Shown here piece after piece: positions 33,067 to 43,609 of a stretch of 64,000 nt of DNA (position 1 is its first letter; each line of letters begins with the position of its first letter). Source of the stretch: Nevskiaceae bacterium (GTDB lineage Bacteria; Pseudomonadota; Gammaproteobacteria; Nevskiales; Nevskiaceae); assembly GCA_004297005.1 (NCBI GenBank), contig SCVA01000024.1:124001-188000 (forward strand), written 5' to 3'. Below the pieces are notes generated by a model. That model was not told the DNA's origin and ran no database searches. It saw nothing but the letters and a program-made list of their open reading frames with translations. Position numbers and translations under genes: made by a program.

Positions 33067-33435
33067 ATGATCAGCTACGTCACTCTCGGCACCCGGGACT
33101 TGCCCCGCGCCAAGGCCTTCTACGACGCCCTGCTGGGCGAGGTCGGCGCCCAGCACTACATGGAGACCGAGCGCTTCGTGCTCTGGGGCACCAAGCCGGG
33201 CCAGCCCCTGCTCGGCATCGCCCTGCCCTATGACGGCAAGCCGGCCAGCGCCGGCAACGGCACCATGATCGCGCTGACCTGCAAGGACAAGGCCGAGGTC
33301 GACCGGCTTTACCGCAAGGCGCTGGAACTGGGCGGCACCGACGAAGGCCCGGCGGGCGCCCGCAGTGCCAACTTCTACGCCGGCTACTGGCGCGACCTCG
33401 ACGGCAACAAGCTCGCCTTCGTCTACGTCGGCTAA
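33067..33435 (+). CDS. VOC family (glyoxalase-like) protein
   Basis: A 122-residue protein beginning at the ATG 33067 (MISYVTLGTRDLPRAKAFYD), preceded by AGGAG. It has the paired beta-alpha-beta-beta-beta modules of the vicinal oxygen chelate fold; the second module ends with ANFYAGYWRDLDGNKLAFVY, where the D-x-D-G-N-K turn and last strand are typical. Metal ligands of true glyoxalase I are not all obvious, so it may be a dioxygenase-like or binding member. Together with the tandem-GST gene upstream it hints at glutathione or electrophile handling, which is only suggestive. The hydrolase gene follows 5 bases later. Confidence 0.87.
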   Translation: MISYVTLGTRDLPRAKAFYDALLGEVGAQHYMETERFVLWGTKPGQPLLGIALPYDGKPASAGNGTMIALTCKDKAEVDRLYRKALELGGTDEGPAGARSANFYAGYWRDLDGNKLAFVYVG

Positions 33436-33440
33436 AGCGC

Positions 33441-34142
33441 ATGGCAACGCCGCTGCTGATCCTGCACGGCTCGCGCGGCGCCGCCTCGGCGCTGCGGCCA
33501 CTGGTGGATGCGCTGCGGCCCGCCGGCCAGATCGAAGCCCTGAACCTCTTGGGTCATGGCGGCCGCGCCATCCCCGAGCAGTTCAGCGTGGAAGCCTTCG
33601 CGGCCGACGTGCTGCAACAGATGGACGAACGCGGCCTGGAGCGCGCGCGGCTGTTCGGCTACAGCTTTGGCGGCTATGTCGCGCTCTGGCTGGCGCGCCA
33701 TTACCCGCAGCGGCTGGCCGGCGTCTGCACCCTGGCCACCAAGGTGCGCTACGACGCCGAGACGGTCTCGCATTTCACCCATCTCTCCAGCGTCGAGCGC
33801 ATCACCGCGCCCGGCAGCCCGCAGCCGGCGATCCAGGCCAGCCTGCATCCAGGCCAGGACTGGCGGGCGCTGGCGACCCGGCTGGCCGATCTTTACCGTC
33901 GCCTGGGCGAGCAGCCGGCGCTGAGTGATGAGGACTTCCGCGCCATCCGGGTGCCGACCCTGCTGATGTCGGCGCATGCCGACCAGTTGCTGCCCTGGCA
34001 GGAGCTCTTGGACCTGCACCGGCTGATCCCCGGCAGCCACGCCTTCACCTTCGCCGGCCGCGCCCATCCCATCGACGCCCTGCCGCTACCCCTGCTGTCC
34101 GGCGTGCTGGCAACCTGGCTGGGGGATACCGGCCGCGCTTGA
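33441..34142 (+). CDS. alpha/beta-hydrolase
   Basis: A 233-residue cytoplasmic hydrolase without a signal peptide. The oxyanion region ILHGSRGAASALRPL, nucleophile elbow LFGYSFGGYVALW, acidic residue in LLMSAHADQLLPW and His in FAGRAHPIDAL complete the triad. The small size and lack of a long cap domain fit the MenH/BioH-like or carboxylesterase group; the substrate cannot be told. It begins 5 bases after the VOC gene and is followed by the metallo-hydrolase/phosphorylase genes, so it may be the last gene of the first operon or lead the next one. Gaps of 123 bases separate it from the beta-CASP gene. Confidence 0.85.
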   Translation: MATPLLILHGSRGAASALRPLVDALRPAGQIEALNLLGHGGRAIPEQFSVEAFAADVLQQMDERGLERARLFGYSFGGYVALWLARHYPQRLAGVCTLATKVRYDAETVSHFTHLSSVERITAPGSPQPAIQASLHPGQDWRALATRLADLYRRLGEQPALSDEDFRAIRVPTLLMSAHADQLLPWQELLDLHRLIPGSHAFTFAGRAHPIDALPLPLLSGVLATWLGDTGRA

Positions 34143-34265
34143 CCCAGGTCAATGCCGGCCCAGTCCCGGCGAACCAGCATGGAGGCCATCCCGATGTCGC
34201 ATCGCCTGGAGCTCCCGCATGCCAGCCTACGCCCTACCGCGCCCCATTCCACCCGGGGAGCGGCC

Positions 34266-35645
34266 ATGATGGACTTGGGCTTCTACGGCGCCACCGGCAC
34301 GGTCACCGGCTCCAAGTACCTGCTGCGTAGCGGTCGTGCCCAGGTCTTGGTCGACTGCGGTCTGTTCCAGGGCTACAAGCAACTCCGGCTGCGCAACTGG
34401 GGCAAGCCTCCATTCGACGTCGGCCAGCTCGACGCCGTGGTACTAACCCACGCCCACCTCGACCACAGCGGCTACGTTCCCCTGCTGGTGAAGAAGGGCT
34501 ACCAGGGACCGATCTACTGCACCGAGGGCACCGAGGCGCTGTGCCGCATCCTGCTGCCGGACAGCGGCCGCCTGCAGGAGGAGGAGGCGGAAAACGCCAA
34601 CCGCCACCGCTGGTCCAAGCACGCGCCCGCGTTGCCGCTCTACACCGAGGCCGATGCCTTCCAGGCGTTGGAACGACTGCAGCCGCTGCCCTTTGATCGC
34701 GAGTTCGAGCCAGCCAAGGGACTGCGCGCCCGCTTTCTGCCCGCCGGCCACATTCTTGGTTCGGCGATGGTGCAGTTCACCGACGGCAAGACGCGCCTCT
34801 TGTTCACCGGCGATCTAGGCCGGCCGCACGATCCGATCATGCGCGCGCCGACGCCGCTGCCGGAAACCGACTACCTGGTCGTGGAATCCACCTACGGCAA
34901 CCGCCGTCACGAGATCAGCGACCCGCAGCGCGAGTTCGGCGAGGTGATCCGCCGTACCGCCGCCCGGGGCGGCGTGGTGATCGTGCCCTCGTTCGCGGTC
35001 GGTCGCGCCCAGGGTCTGCTGTGGGCGGTGCACCGTCTGAAGGCCGAGGGCCAGATTCCGGCCAAGCTGCCGGTGTATCTGAACAGCCCCATGGCGGTGG
35101 ACGTCACTGCCGCCTATCGGCGCTTCCACCGCGAGCACCGGCTCAGTGGCGAGGAGTGCAATGCCATGTGCCATGCCGCCCACTACGTCAACACGGTGGA
35201 GGAATCCAAGGCGCTGAACGAGCGGAACGGCCCGATGCTGATCATCGCCGGCAGCGGCATGGCCACCGGCGGGCGGGTGATCCACCATCTCCAGGCCTTC
35301 GCCGGGGATGCGAGGAACACCATCGTCCTGGCGGGCTTCCAGGCCGGCGGCACCCGCGGTGCCGCCCTGCGTGATGGCGCGGAAAGCATCAAGATCCACG
35401 GCCAGTATGTAGCGGTGCGCGCCGAAGTGGTGAGCCTGAGCAATCTCTCCGCCCACGCCGACTACGCGGAGATTCTCGACTGGCTGCTGCCCTGCAAGCA
35501 GCCGCCGCTACGCACCTTCATCACCCACGGCGAGCCCGCCGCCGCCGACGCCCTGCGTCAGCGCATCGAGGAAAAACTGCACTGGGACTGCCTGGTGCCG
35601 GACTATCAGGAGCACGCGGCGCTGCCCCCGCCCGGCCACCGATGA
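34266..35645 (+). CDS. beta-CASP metallo-beta-lactamase-fold protein (RNA-processing-type)
   Basis: A 459-residue protein from the ATG at 34266; an earlier ATG (34152) would add a Pro-rich stretch with no family match. MBL motifs: LTHAHLDHSG (HxHxDH), FLPAGHILGSA, LLFTGDLGRPHDPI and the closing SNLSAHADYAEILDWL. The beta-CASP insertion is present with VESTYGNRRHE and VIVPSFAVGRAQ, and IAGSGMATGGRVIHHL near 330. These motifs match the CPSF/YsH1-like RNA exonuclease or endonuclease group. It overlaps the phosphorylase gene (ATGA at 35642). Whether its substrate is RNA or a metabolite is not known; the coupling to nucleotide-salvage genes is suggestive. Confidence 0.9.
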   Translation: MMDLGFYGATGTVTGSKYLLRSGRAQVLVDCGLFQGYKQLRLRNWGKPPFDVGQLDAVVLTHAHLDHSGYVPLLVKKGYQGPIYCTEGTEALCRILLPDSGRLQEEEAENANRHRWSKHAPALPLYTEADAFQALERLQPLPFDREFEPAKGLRARFLPAGHILGSAMVQFTDGKTRLLFTGDLGRPHDPIMRAPTPLPETDYLVVESTYGNRRHEISDPQREFGEVIRRTAARGGVVIVPSFAVGRAQGLLWAVHRLKAEGQIPAKLPVYLNSPMAVDVTAAYRRFHREHRLSGEECNAMCHAAHYVNTVEESKALNERNGPMLIIAGSGMATGGRVIHHLQAFAGDARNTIVLAGFQAGGTRGAALRDGAESIKIHGQYVAVRAEVVSLSNLSAHADYAEILDWLLPCKQPPLRTFITHGEPAAADALRQRIEEKLHWDCLVPDYQEHAALPPPGHR

Positions 35646-37153
35646 GCGACAGCGCCTTGCCGACCCTGCGTATCCACCAGATGGGGATCAATACCTATCA
35701 GGAGCCGGTGGCCTATCTGCGCAGCGACTGCCATGTCTGCCGCGCGCAGGGCTTCGACAGCCATTCCCGGGTACGCATCAGCCTCGACGGTCACTCGGTC
35801 ATCGCCACGCTCAACATCGTCGCACCGCACCTGCTGGAAGCCGATCACGTCGGCCTATCGGACGCTGCCTGGCGCGTGCTGGGCGGCCGCGACGACGACC
35901 GCGCCCAGCTCTCGCATCCCGAGCCGCTGGAGTCCTTCTCACAGGTGCGTGGCAAGGTTTACGGCCATTCCTATTCGCACAGCGGGCTGCAGTCGGTGAT
36001 CGCCGACATCACCGCCGGGCGCTATTCGGATCTGGAGATGGCCGCCTTCGTCACCGCCTGCGCCGGCGACGCCCTCTCCCTCGACGAAACCATCGCGCTC
36101 ACCGAGGCGATGATCGACGCCGGCCAGCGTCTGCATTGGTCGGCGCCGCTGGTGGTGGACAAGCACTGCGTGGGCGGTCTGCCCGGCAACCGCACCACGC
36201 CGATCATCGTCGCCATCGCCGCCGCCGCCGGCATGACCATTCCCAAGACCTCGTCACGGGCGATCACCTCGCCTTCCGGCACGGCCGACACCATGTCGAT
36301 GCTGGCGCCGGTGGAACTGGATCTGCCGGCCATGCGCAGGGTGGTGGAGCGCGAGGGTGGCTGCGTGGTCTGGGGCGGTGCCATGGGACTTTCGCCGGCC
36401 GACGATCTGCTGATCCGGGTCGAGCGACCGCTGGATTTCGACAGCGAAGGCCAATTGGCGGCCTCGGTCATTTCCAAGAAGGTCGCGGCGGGTTCCAGCC
36501 ACCTGCTGATCGACATGCCCATCGGGCCCACCGCCAAGGTGCGCAGTCCCCGCGCCGCGGAATCGCTGACCCGCCGCCTGCACGCGGTCGGCGAGGCCCT
36601 GGGCCTGAGCGTGCGGGTGCTGCGCACCGACGGCAGTCAGCCGGTGGGTCGCGGCATCGGCCCGGCGCTGGAGGCCTGGGATCTGCTCGCCGTGTTGCAG
36701 AACCAGGCCGACGCGCCGGCGGACCTGCGCGAACGCTCGCTGTTGCTGGCGGGTCAGCTACTCGAAATCGGTGGCCGCGCAGCCCTGGGCGAAGGTGCGG
36801 CGCTGGCCCGCGAACTGCTCTCCAACGGCGCCGCCTGGCGCAAGTTCCAGGCGATTTGCCAGGCCCAGGGCGGACTACGCGAGCCGCCGCGCGCGACCCA
36901 TCACCAGGACTTTCTCGCCGGCCGTGAAGGCCGAGTGCAGAGCATCGACAACCGCCGGCTGGCACGGATCGCCAAGCTGGCCGGTGCGCCCGCCTCGCCG
37001 GCCGCCGGCATCGCGCTGGCGGTACATTGCGGCGACCGGGTCGAGCGCGGCCAGCGTCTGTACCGCCTGCATGCCCAGACGCCGGGCGAACTTTCCTATG
37101 CCGCCGCGTATGCCTGCGGCCATCCAGAAACCATCGTGATCGAGGAGGACTAA
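35642..37153 (+). CDS. AMP/thymidine phosphorylase family protein (archaeal-type)
   Basis: A 503-residue protein of the nucleoside-phosphorylase family II, of the long form otherwise best known as archaeal AMP phosphorylase (TIGR02645-like). N-terminal beta-rich extension about 1-90, then the thymidine phosphorylase fold: FSQVRGKVYGHSYSHSGLQS, phosphate-binding DKHCVGGLPGNRTTPIIV, PKTSSRAITSPSGTADTMSM and KVAAGSSHLLIDMPIGPTAK. The C-terminal domain (about 400-503) closes the fold. AMP phosphorylase converts NMP plus phosphate to base and ribose 1,5-bisphosphate. The short form acts on thymidine instead. Here coupling to a PRPP synthetase gene favours nucleotide salvage. No RuBisCO or isomerase is in the window. 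Confidence 0.88.
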   Translation: MSDSALPTLRIHQMGINTYQEPVAYLRSDCHVCRAQGFDSHSRVRISLDGHSVIATLNIVAPHLLEADHVGLSDAAWRVLGGRDDDRAQLSHPEPLESFSQVRGKVYGHSYSHSGLQSVIADITAGRYSDLEMAAFVTACAGDALSLDETIALTEAMIDAGQRLHWSAPLVVDKHCVGGLPGNRTTPIIVAIAAAAGMTIPKTSSRAITSPSGTADTMSMLAPVELDLPAMRRVVEREGGCVVWGGAMGLSPADDLLIRVERPLDFDSEGQLAASVISKKVAAGSSHLLIDMPIGPTAKVRSPRAAESLTRRLHAVGEALGLSVRVLRTDGSQPVGRGIGPALEAWDLLAVLQNQADAPADLRERSLLLAGQLLEIGGRAALGEGAALARELLSNGAAWRKFQAICQAQGGLREPPRATHHQDFLAGREGRVQSIDNRRLARIAKLAGAPASPAAGIALAVHCGDRVERGQRLYRLHAQTPGELSYAAAYACGHPETIVIEED

Positions 37154-38091
37154 ATGAGTCCCATCATCTTCGCGCTACCCGGGCAGGAAGCCCTCGCCGC
37201 CAACCTGATCACCGCCTTGAAGGCGGAAGCGGGCCACCTGAACCTGCGCCAGTTCCCTGACGGCGAAACCTATGTGCGTATCGGCAGCGCGGTCTGGGGC
37301 CGCACCGCGATTCTGGTCTGTGGCCTGGATCAGCCGAATGCGAAGAGCCTGCCGCTGTACCTCGCCGCCGCCACCCTGCGCGAGCACGGCGCTCAGCGCA
37401 TCCTGCTGGTGGCACCGTACCTGGCCTATCTGCGCCAGGACAAGATTTTCCAAGAAGGCGAAGGCCTGACCTCCCAGCACTATGCGCGCTGGTTGTCGTC
37501 CTTCCTCGACGGCCTGGTCACCGTCGATCCGCACCTGCATCGCATTCGTCATCTGGGCGACATCTACTCCATCCCCACACGGGTGGCGGCGGCGGCGCCT
37601 GCGATCGCCCAGTGGCTGCGCCAGAACCAGCCGAACAGCCTCTTGATCGGCCCCGACCAGGAAAGCGAGCAATGGGTATCGCGCATCGCGCGCGAGGCCG
37701 GCTGCCCCTATCTGGTGCTAACCAAAGAGCGCCTCGGTGACCGCAAGGTCGCGCTGCGCCTCCCGGAGATGGAGCAGCACCGCGACCATCAGCCGGTGCT
37801 GATCGACGACATCATCGCCAGCGCCGGCACCATGATCGAAACCGTCGGCCGCCTGCGTCAGGCGGGGCTGCCGGCACCGACCTGCATCGGTGTGCATCCG
37901 ATCTTCGCCGGTAGCGCCTATCAGGATCTGATCCAGGCCGGCGCCGCGCGGGTGCTCAGCTGCAACACCATCGCGCACGCCAGCAATGCCATCGACGTGC
38001 ACGGCCTGATCGCCGAAACCGTCGCCGAGCTGTTGCTGCCTGCCCCCATCGTCAGGCCGATCAGCGCCAGTGCGGCAGCGGCGGTGCCGGC

Positions 38092-38095
<4 letters not shown>
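37154..38095 (+). CDS. ribose-phosphate pyrophosphokinase family protein
   Basis: A 313-residue protein of normal length. PRPP-synthetase motifs: [17 protein letters not shown] near the N-terminus, [27 protein letters not shown] (metal site) and the PRPP loop [17 protein letters not shown], then ATSNAID-like [11 protein letters not shown]. The flanking loop is [10 protein letters not shown] rather than the DDIIDTGGT of PrsA, so it is a divergent member and not obviously the housekeeping enzyme. It makes PRPP from ribose 5-phosphate and ATP, or works on a product of the upstream phosphorylase. The phosphorylase stop is directly before its ATG. Its stop overlaps the convergent copper ATPase stop by 4 bases. 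Confidence 0.9.
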
Positions 38096-40442
<2,347 letters not shown>

Positions 40443-40446
<4 letters not shown>

Positions 40447-40883
40447 GCGGCGCTCCGGTTTGCGGTGGCCTTAGGCTTGACGATGGTGGGGTCCAGCACC
40501 GCCTCGATGATCGGGCAGCCCGCCAGGCCGCCCTCGCCATCACAGTGCCTTACCAGGGTCTGCAAGCTCTGTTGCAGGGCCTGCAACTCGCGCAGCTTGC
40601 GCTCGATCTCGTCCAGCCGGTGCCGGGCCAGTTCGCGCACCGAGGCACGCGGCCCCTGGCCGTCGTTGAGGCGCAGCAGCTCGGCAATCTCTTCCAGCGA
40701 GAAGCCCAGGCCCTTGGCGCGACGGATGAAGCGCAGACGGCTGATTTCAGCCACCGCGTACAGCCGGTAGCCGGCGGCGCTACGGGCCGGCTTGCGGATG
40801 AGGCCGGCGCGCTCGTAGAAGCGCACGGTGTCTATGCCTACGCCTGCGGCCTCGGCCAGCTTGCCTATGGTCAGCTTGTCCAC
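40443..40883 (-). CDS. MerR-family metal-responsive regulator (CueR/ZntR-like)
   Basis: A 146-residue MerR regulator. The DNA-binding N-terminus is [20 protein letters not shown] with wing [21 protein letters not shown] dimer helix follows (about 75-110) and then the metal loop: C114-DGEGGLAG-C123-PIIEA. Position S81 corresponds to the CueR Ser that goes with Cu(I)/Ag(I) sensing, whereas ZntR and CadR have Cys there. The gene overlaps copA (GTGA-type 4 bases at 40443) and sits behind a MerR-type promoter with a 20-base spacer (40913-40944), so it likely activates its own operon on copper. Confidence 0.9.
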
Positions 40884-40912
40884 GCGGACTCCAGATTCGA
40901 GCTTGGAGGCGC

Positions 40913-40944
40913 AGCCTAAACCCCGGACTCACCTCCAGAGTCAA
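40913..40944 (-). promoter_or_regulatory. MerR-type promoter of the merR-copA operon
   Basis: On the minus strand, -35 TTGACT and -10 TAGGCT are separated by 20 bases, the over-long spacer typical of MerR-activated promoters. The spacer holds an imperfect dyad, ACTCTGGA / TCCGGGGT. The arms resemble the ZntR/CadR operator ACTCTGGAG more than the CueR box (ACCTTCC). The predicted start lies about 20 bases before the merR ATG. Confidence 0.8.
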
Positions 40945-40964
40945 GCCCCGGGCACGCAGCCAAC

Positions 40965-40988
40965 AAAAAACCCCGGATCGCTCCGGGG
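40965..40988 (-). terminator. intrinsic terminator of tRNA-Ser
   Basis: Read on the minus strand, a perfect 7-base stem CCCCGGA/TCCGGGG with a 4-base loop is followed by six T. It lies 27 bases after the tRNA 3' end. Confidence 0.9.
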
Positions 40989-41015
40989 TCTGGGGTGCTT
41001 CTGATGCTGAAAACT

Positions 41016-41105
41016 TGGCGGACAGGGCGGGATTCGAACCCGCGAAACGGTTACCCGTTTACAAACTTTCCAGGCTTGCTCCTTAAACCACTCGGACACC
41101 TGTCC
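41016..41105 (-). tRNA. tRNA-Ser (anticodon GGA)
   Basis: A 90-base class II tRNA including an encoded CCA end. Acceptor GGACAGG pairs with the 3' CCTGTCC; the anticodon arm is CAAGC-CTGGAAA-GTTTG with anticodon GGA; a long variable arm follows, then the T arm with GGTTCGAATCC. The D-arm TCCGAGTGG is typical of serine tRNAs. Confidence 0.95.
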
Positions 41106-41133
41106 AGATTCGCTAGTTTACCTTCAAACGCCC

Positions 41134-41457
41134 TTATTTGGCAGCCGGCTGGACCGTGGTAGCCGGCTCGACTTCCTGCGGCGGCATCGGCGGCGGCACA
41201 TCCAGGCAGCCGGCACGCCGGCCCTTGCCATGCGCCGCCGGTTCGGCGGCGGCGGCCTGGGCCGCCTCGCTCAGCGGCGGGATGCGCAACGCCGAGGGGG
41301 ATTCCGGCAGGCGCAGCTCGCCCGTGCCCTGTATCACCTGGATGGACTCCGCCTGGCGGTACTTGGCCTTAGCCGTGCACTCGCGATCAGTGGCGCAGCC
41401 CACCAGGCTCAGGCAAAGCAGGGACAAAGCGGAAACAGAGAAGCGGGAAACGCTCAT
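41134..41457 (-). CDS. small lipoprotein downstream of dapA
   Basis: A 107-residue protein starting at the ATG 41457 (MSVSRFSVSALSLLCLSLVG), with lipobox LVGC giving Cys21; the open frame extends upstream through dapA but without a lipoprotein signal. After the lipobox come CATDRECTAKAKYRQAESIQ and a Pro/Ala/Glu-rich linker containing EPAAHGKGRRAGCLDVPPPM. In many gammaproteobacteria dapA is followed by the lipoprotein gene bamC/nlpB; this product is far shorter than BamC and lacks its helix-grip domains, so I do not call it BamC. Overlap with dapA (ATGA) suggests co-translation. Function unknown. Confidence 0.75.
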   Translation of the reverse strand: MSVSRFSVSALSLLCLSLVGCATDRECTAKAKYRQAESIQVIQGTGELRLPESPSALRIPPLSEAAQAAAAEPAAHGKGRRAGCLDVPPPMPPQEVEPATTVQPAAK

Positions 41458-42338
41458 GCAAGCACTCCAGAAGCGCGCAGCGCCTCGCGGACCACGGGTT
41501 GTTGGGCGGACGACAGCGGCACCAGGGGCAGCCGCAGGCCGGCGGGAATGCGGCCCATGGCATGCAGCGCCCACTTCACGGGAATGGGATTGGGTTCCAC
41601 GAACAGCTTCTGGTGCAGCGGTAGCAACTGCGCATCGAGCTGTGCCGCCAGCGTGGCGTCACCGGCCAACGCCGCGGCGCACATGCGGCTCATCAGGCCA
41701 GGTGCGACATTGGCGGTGACCGAAATATCGCCAACGAAGCCGGCGAGGATGGCCTCGCGCGCGGTCTCGTCATCGCCGGAGAGCAGGGCAAAGTCCTTGC
41801 GCAGCCCCAAGCCCAGCAAGGCGCTCCGGCGCTCCGGGGTACCCACCGCCTCCTTGAGGCCGATAATGTTGGGGACGGGCGCCAGACGCGCGACGGTCTC
41901 CGGCAGCAGATCGCAGCCGGTACGGCCGGGCACGTTGTAGAGCAGGATCGGCGCGCCGGTGGCCTCGGCCAGCGCCTTGTAATGGCGGTAGAGGCCTTCC
42001 TGCGGCGGCTTGTTGTAGTAGGGCGTCACCACCAGGCAGGCATCGGCCTTGGCCTCCTGCGCGGCGCGGGTCAGCTCGATGGCCTCGCGGGTGGAATTAG
42101 CACCGGTGCCGGCGATCACCGGCACCCGGCCGCGCGCCTGCTTGACCACGCGCTTGACCACATCCAGGTGTTCGTCGACATCGAGGGTGGCGGACTCACC
42201 CGTGGTACCCACCGCGACCAGCGCGTTGGTGCCTTCGGCGATGTGCCACTCGACCAGCGCATCCAGGCTGGTCCAGTCCACTTCACCATCGTCGTGCATC
42301 GGCGTCACTAGCGCGACGATGCTGCCCCGGATTTGCAT
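41454..42338 (-). CDS. dapA: 4-hydroxy-tetrahydrodipicolinate synthase
   Basis: A 294-residue TIM-barrel aldolase of normal length that condenses pyruvate and aspartate semialdehyde, the first step specific to lysine and diaminopimelate. I start at MQIRGSIVALVTPMHDDGEV (ATG 42338), where other DapA proteins begin; the frame extends 15 codons more. Active-site features: VGTTGESATL, TPYYNKPPQEGLYRHY with the catalytic Tyr, and the Schiff-base Lys in IIGLKEAVG. LLSGDDETA is also conserved. It is divergent from gcvR, the usual gammaproteobacterial arrangement dapA / gcvR-bcp. Confidence 0.96.
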   Translation of the reverse strand: MQIRGSIVALVTPMHDDGEVDWTSLDALVEWHIAEGTNALVAVGTTGESATLDVDEHLDVVKRVVKQARGRVPVIAGTGANSTREAIELTRAAQEAKADACLVVTPYYNKPPQEGLYRHYKALAEATGAPILLYNVPGRTGCDLLPETVARLAPVPNIIGLKEAVGTPERRSALLGLGLRKDFALLSGDDETAREAILAGFVGDISVTANVAPGLMSRMCAAALAGDATLAAQLDAQLLPLHQKLFVEPNPIPVKWALHAMGRIPAGLRLPLVPLSSAQQPVVREALRASGVLA

Positions 42339-42465
42339 GGGATCATTGAGTTTCTGGAAAGGATCGTCAGTATAGCCCACCACCCCGTGCCGCCACCGCG
42401 CCTTGCGCGACGCTCAAAGCGGCTTAAACTCAGAACGCCGCGACTTCGCGGCAAGATCACCGCAC

Positions 42466-43002
42466 ATGCTCTCTTCCGAATTCCTAAGCATTTCCGTACT
42501 GGCAGCCCCGCGTCCGCAGATCGCGCTGGAACTGTTCCGGGCCATCCGCGAGCGGGGCGGCGAGGTGGAGGACTGCCGGATCGCCCCCATCGGTGATCGG
42601 CTCACCGCCAATCTGGTGGTCTCCGGCAACTGGAGCACACTGGGTCGTCTGGAAACCGCCCTGCCCGGCATCGCCGAAAAGCTGGAGTTGCAGGTCCGCT
42701 TCGAACGCTGCGGCGCCCGCGAGCAGAACCCCGCCTACCGTCCCTACGCCGCCGATGTGATCGCTCCCCAGCAGCCCGAGCTGCTGGTGCATCTGCTGGA
42801 ATTCTTCAGCTCCCAGGATGTGCAGGTGGCTGAAATGAACTCGCAGAAGTATCAGTCTGGCCACACTGGCGCCTCGATGTGCAGTGTGCAGCTGGTGCTG
42901 CACGTGCCGGTCAACCAGCATCCGCAGGCCTTGCGCGAATCCTTCATGGATCTCTGCGACGATCTCAATGCCGACGGCATGCTGGACCCGATCAAGACCT
43001 AG
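42466..43002 (+). CDS. gcvR: glycine cleavage system transcriptional repressor-like ACT protein
   Basis: A 178-residue protein with two ACT domains (about 5-85 and 95-175). The first starts EFLSISVLAAPRPQIALELF, the second LLVHLLEFFSSQDVQVAEMN. GcvR binds GcvA in enterics and prevents activation of the glycine cleavage operon. Position between dapA (divergent) and bcp (16 bases downstream) is the standard synteny. I chose the ATG at 42466, as the upstream extension has no family match. ACT domains bind small ligands; here glycine is a candidate, by analogy. Confidence 0.92.
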   Translation: MLSSEFLSISVLAAPRPQIALELFRAIRERGGEVEDCRIAPIGDRLTANLVVSGNWSTLGRLETALPGIAEKLELQVRFERCGAREQNPAYRPYAADVIAPQQPELLVHLLEFFSSQDVQVAEMNSQKYQSGHTGASMCSVQLVLHVPVNQHPQALRESFMDLCDDLNADGMLDPIKT

Positions 43003-43018
43003 GACCTAAAGCGCGACC

Positions 43019-43486
43019 ATGAGCATCGACATCGGTGACAAGCTTCCGGCCCTGAGCCTGCCGGCCAGTGGCGGCAAGACCATAGCGCTCAACAAGGACT
43101 ATGTTGGCCGCAAGCTGGTGCTGTATTTCTATCCCAAGGACAACACCCCGGGCTGCACGCTGGAGGGTCAGGACTTCACCCGTCTCTACCCTGAGTTCCA
43201 GCAAGCCGGCGCCGATATCGTCGGCGTCTCCAAGGACAGCGTGAAGTCGCACGATAACTTCTGCGCCAAGTTCGGCTTTCCCTACCCGCTGATCTCCGAC
43301 ACCGAAGAGCAGGCCTGCACCGCCTTCGGCGCCATCATCGAAAAGAGCATGTACGGCAAGAAGTACCTCGGCATCGACCGCTGCACCTTCCTGTTCAGCG
43401 AGAAGGGCAAGCTGGTGCGGAGCTGGCGCAGCGTCAAAGCCAAAGGCCATGCCGAAGAGGTATTGGCCGCGGTGCAGGAGCTCTAG
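43019..43486 (+). CDS. bcp: thioredoxin-dependent thiol peroxidase
   Basis: A 155-residue peroxiredoxin of the Bcp/PrxQ family. Peroxidatic Cys46 lies in YPKDNTPGCTLEGQDF; the resolving Cys normally five residues later is Gln51, so this is a one-Cys form unless Cys82, Cys99 or Cys121 substitutes. The final SEKGKLVRSWRSVKAKGHAE completes the fold. It reduces hydrogen and organic peroxides using thioredoxin. Part of the gcvR-bcp unit; a clear terminator follows at 43525. Confidence 0.94.
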   Translation: MSIDIGDKLPALSLPASGGKTIALNKDYVGRKLVLYFYPKDNTPGCTLEGQDFTRLYPEFQQAGADIVGVSKDSVKSHDNFCAKFGFPYPLISDTEEQACTAFGAIIEKSMYGKKYLGIDRCTFLFSEKGKLVRSWRSVKAKGHAEEVLAAVQEL

Positions 43487-43524
43487 ACCCCTTGGGCCTA
43501 GCCGCAGCGCCGTCCATTTTCCCG

Positions 43525-43558
43525 AAAGCCGGGACGCTCAGCGTCGCCGGCTTTTTTC
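43525..43558 (+). terminator. intrinsic terminator after bcp
   Basis: Stem arms AAAGCCGG...CCGGCTTT enclose a second perfect stem GACGC-TCA-GCGTC, and the run ends with CTTTTTT. It lies 38 bases after the bcp stop and 52 bases before phoH. Confidence 0.9.
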
Positions 43559-43609
43559 TTGCCTGAGCGTTCACCGTCCCCTTCCCTCCGCCATAAGCAC
43601 CGAGCCCGC

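Noticed and set aside
41134-41457. BamC/NlpB lipoprotein after dapA
   Set aside because: The position is right but the product is only 107 residues and lacks BamC domains.
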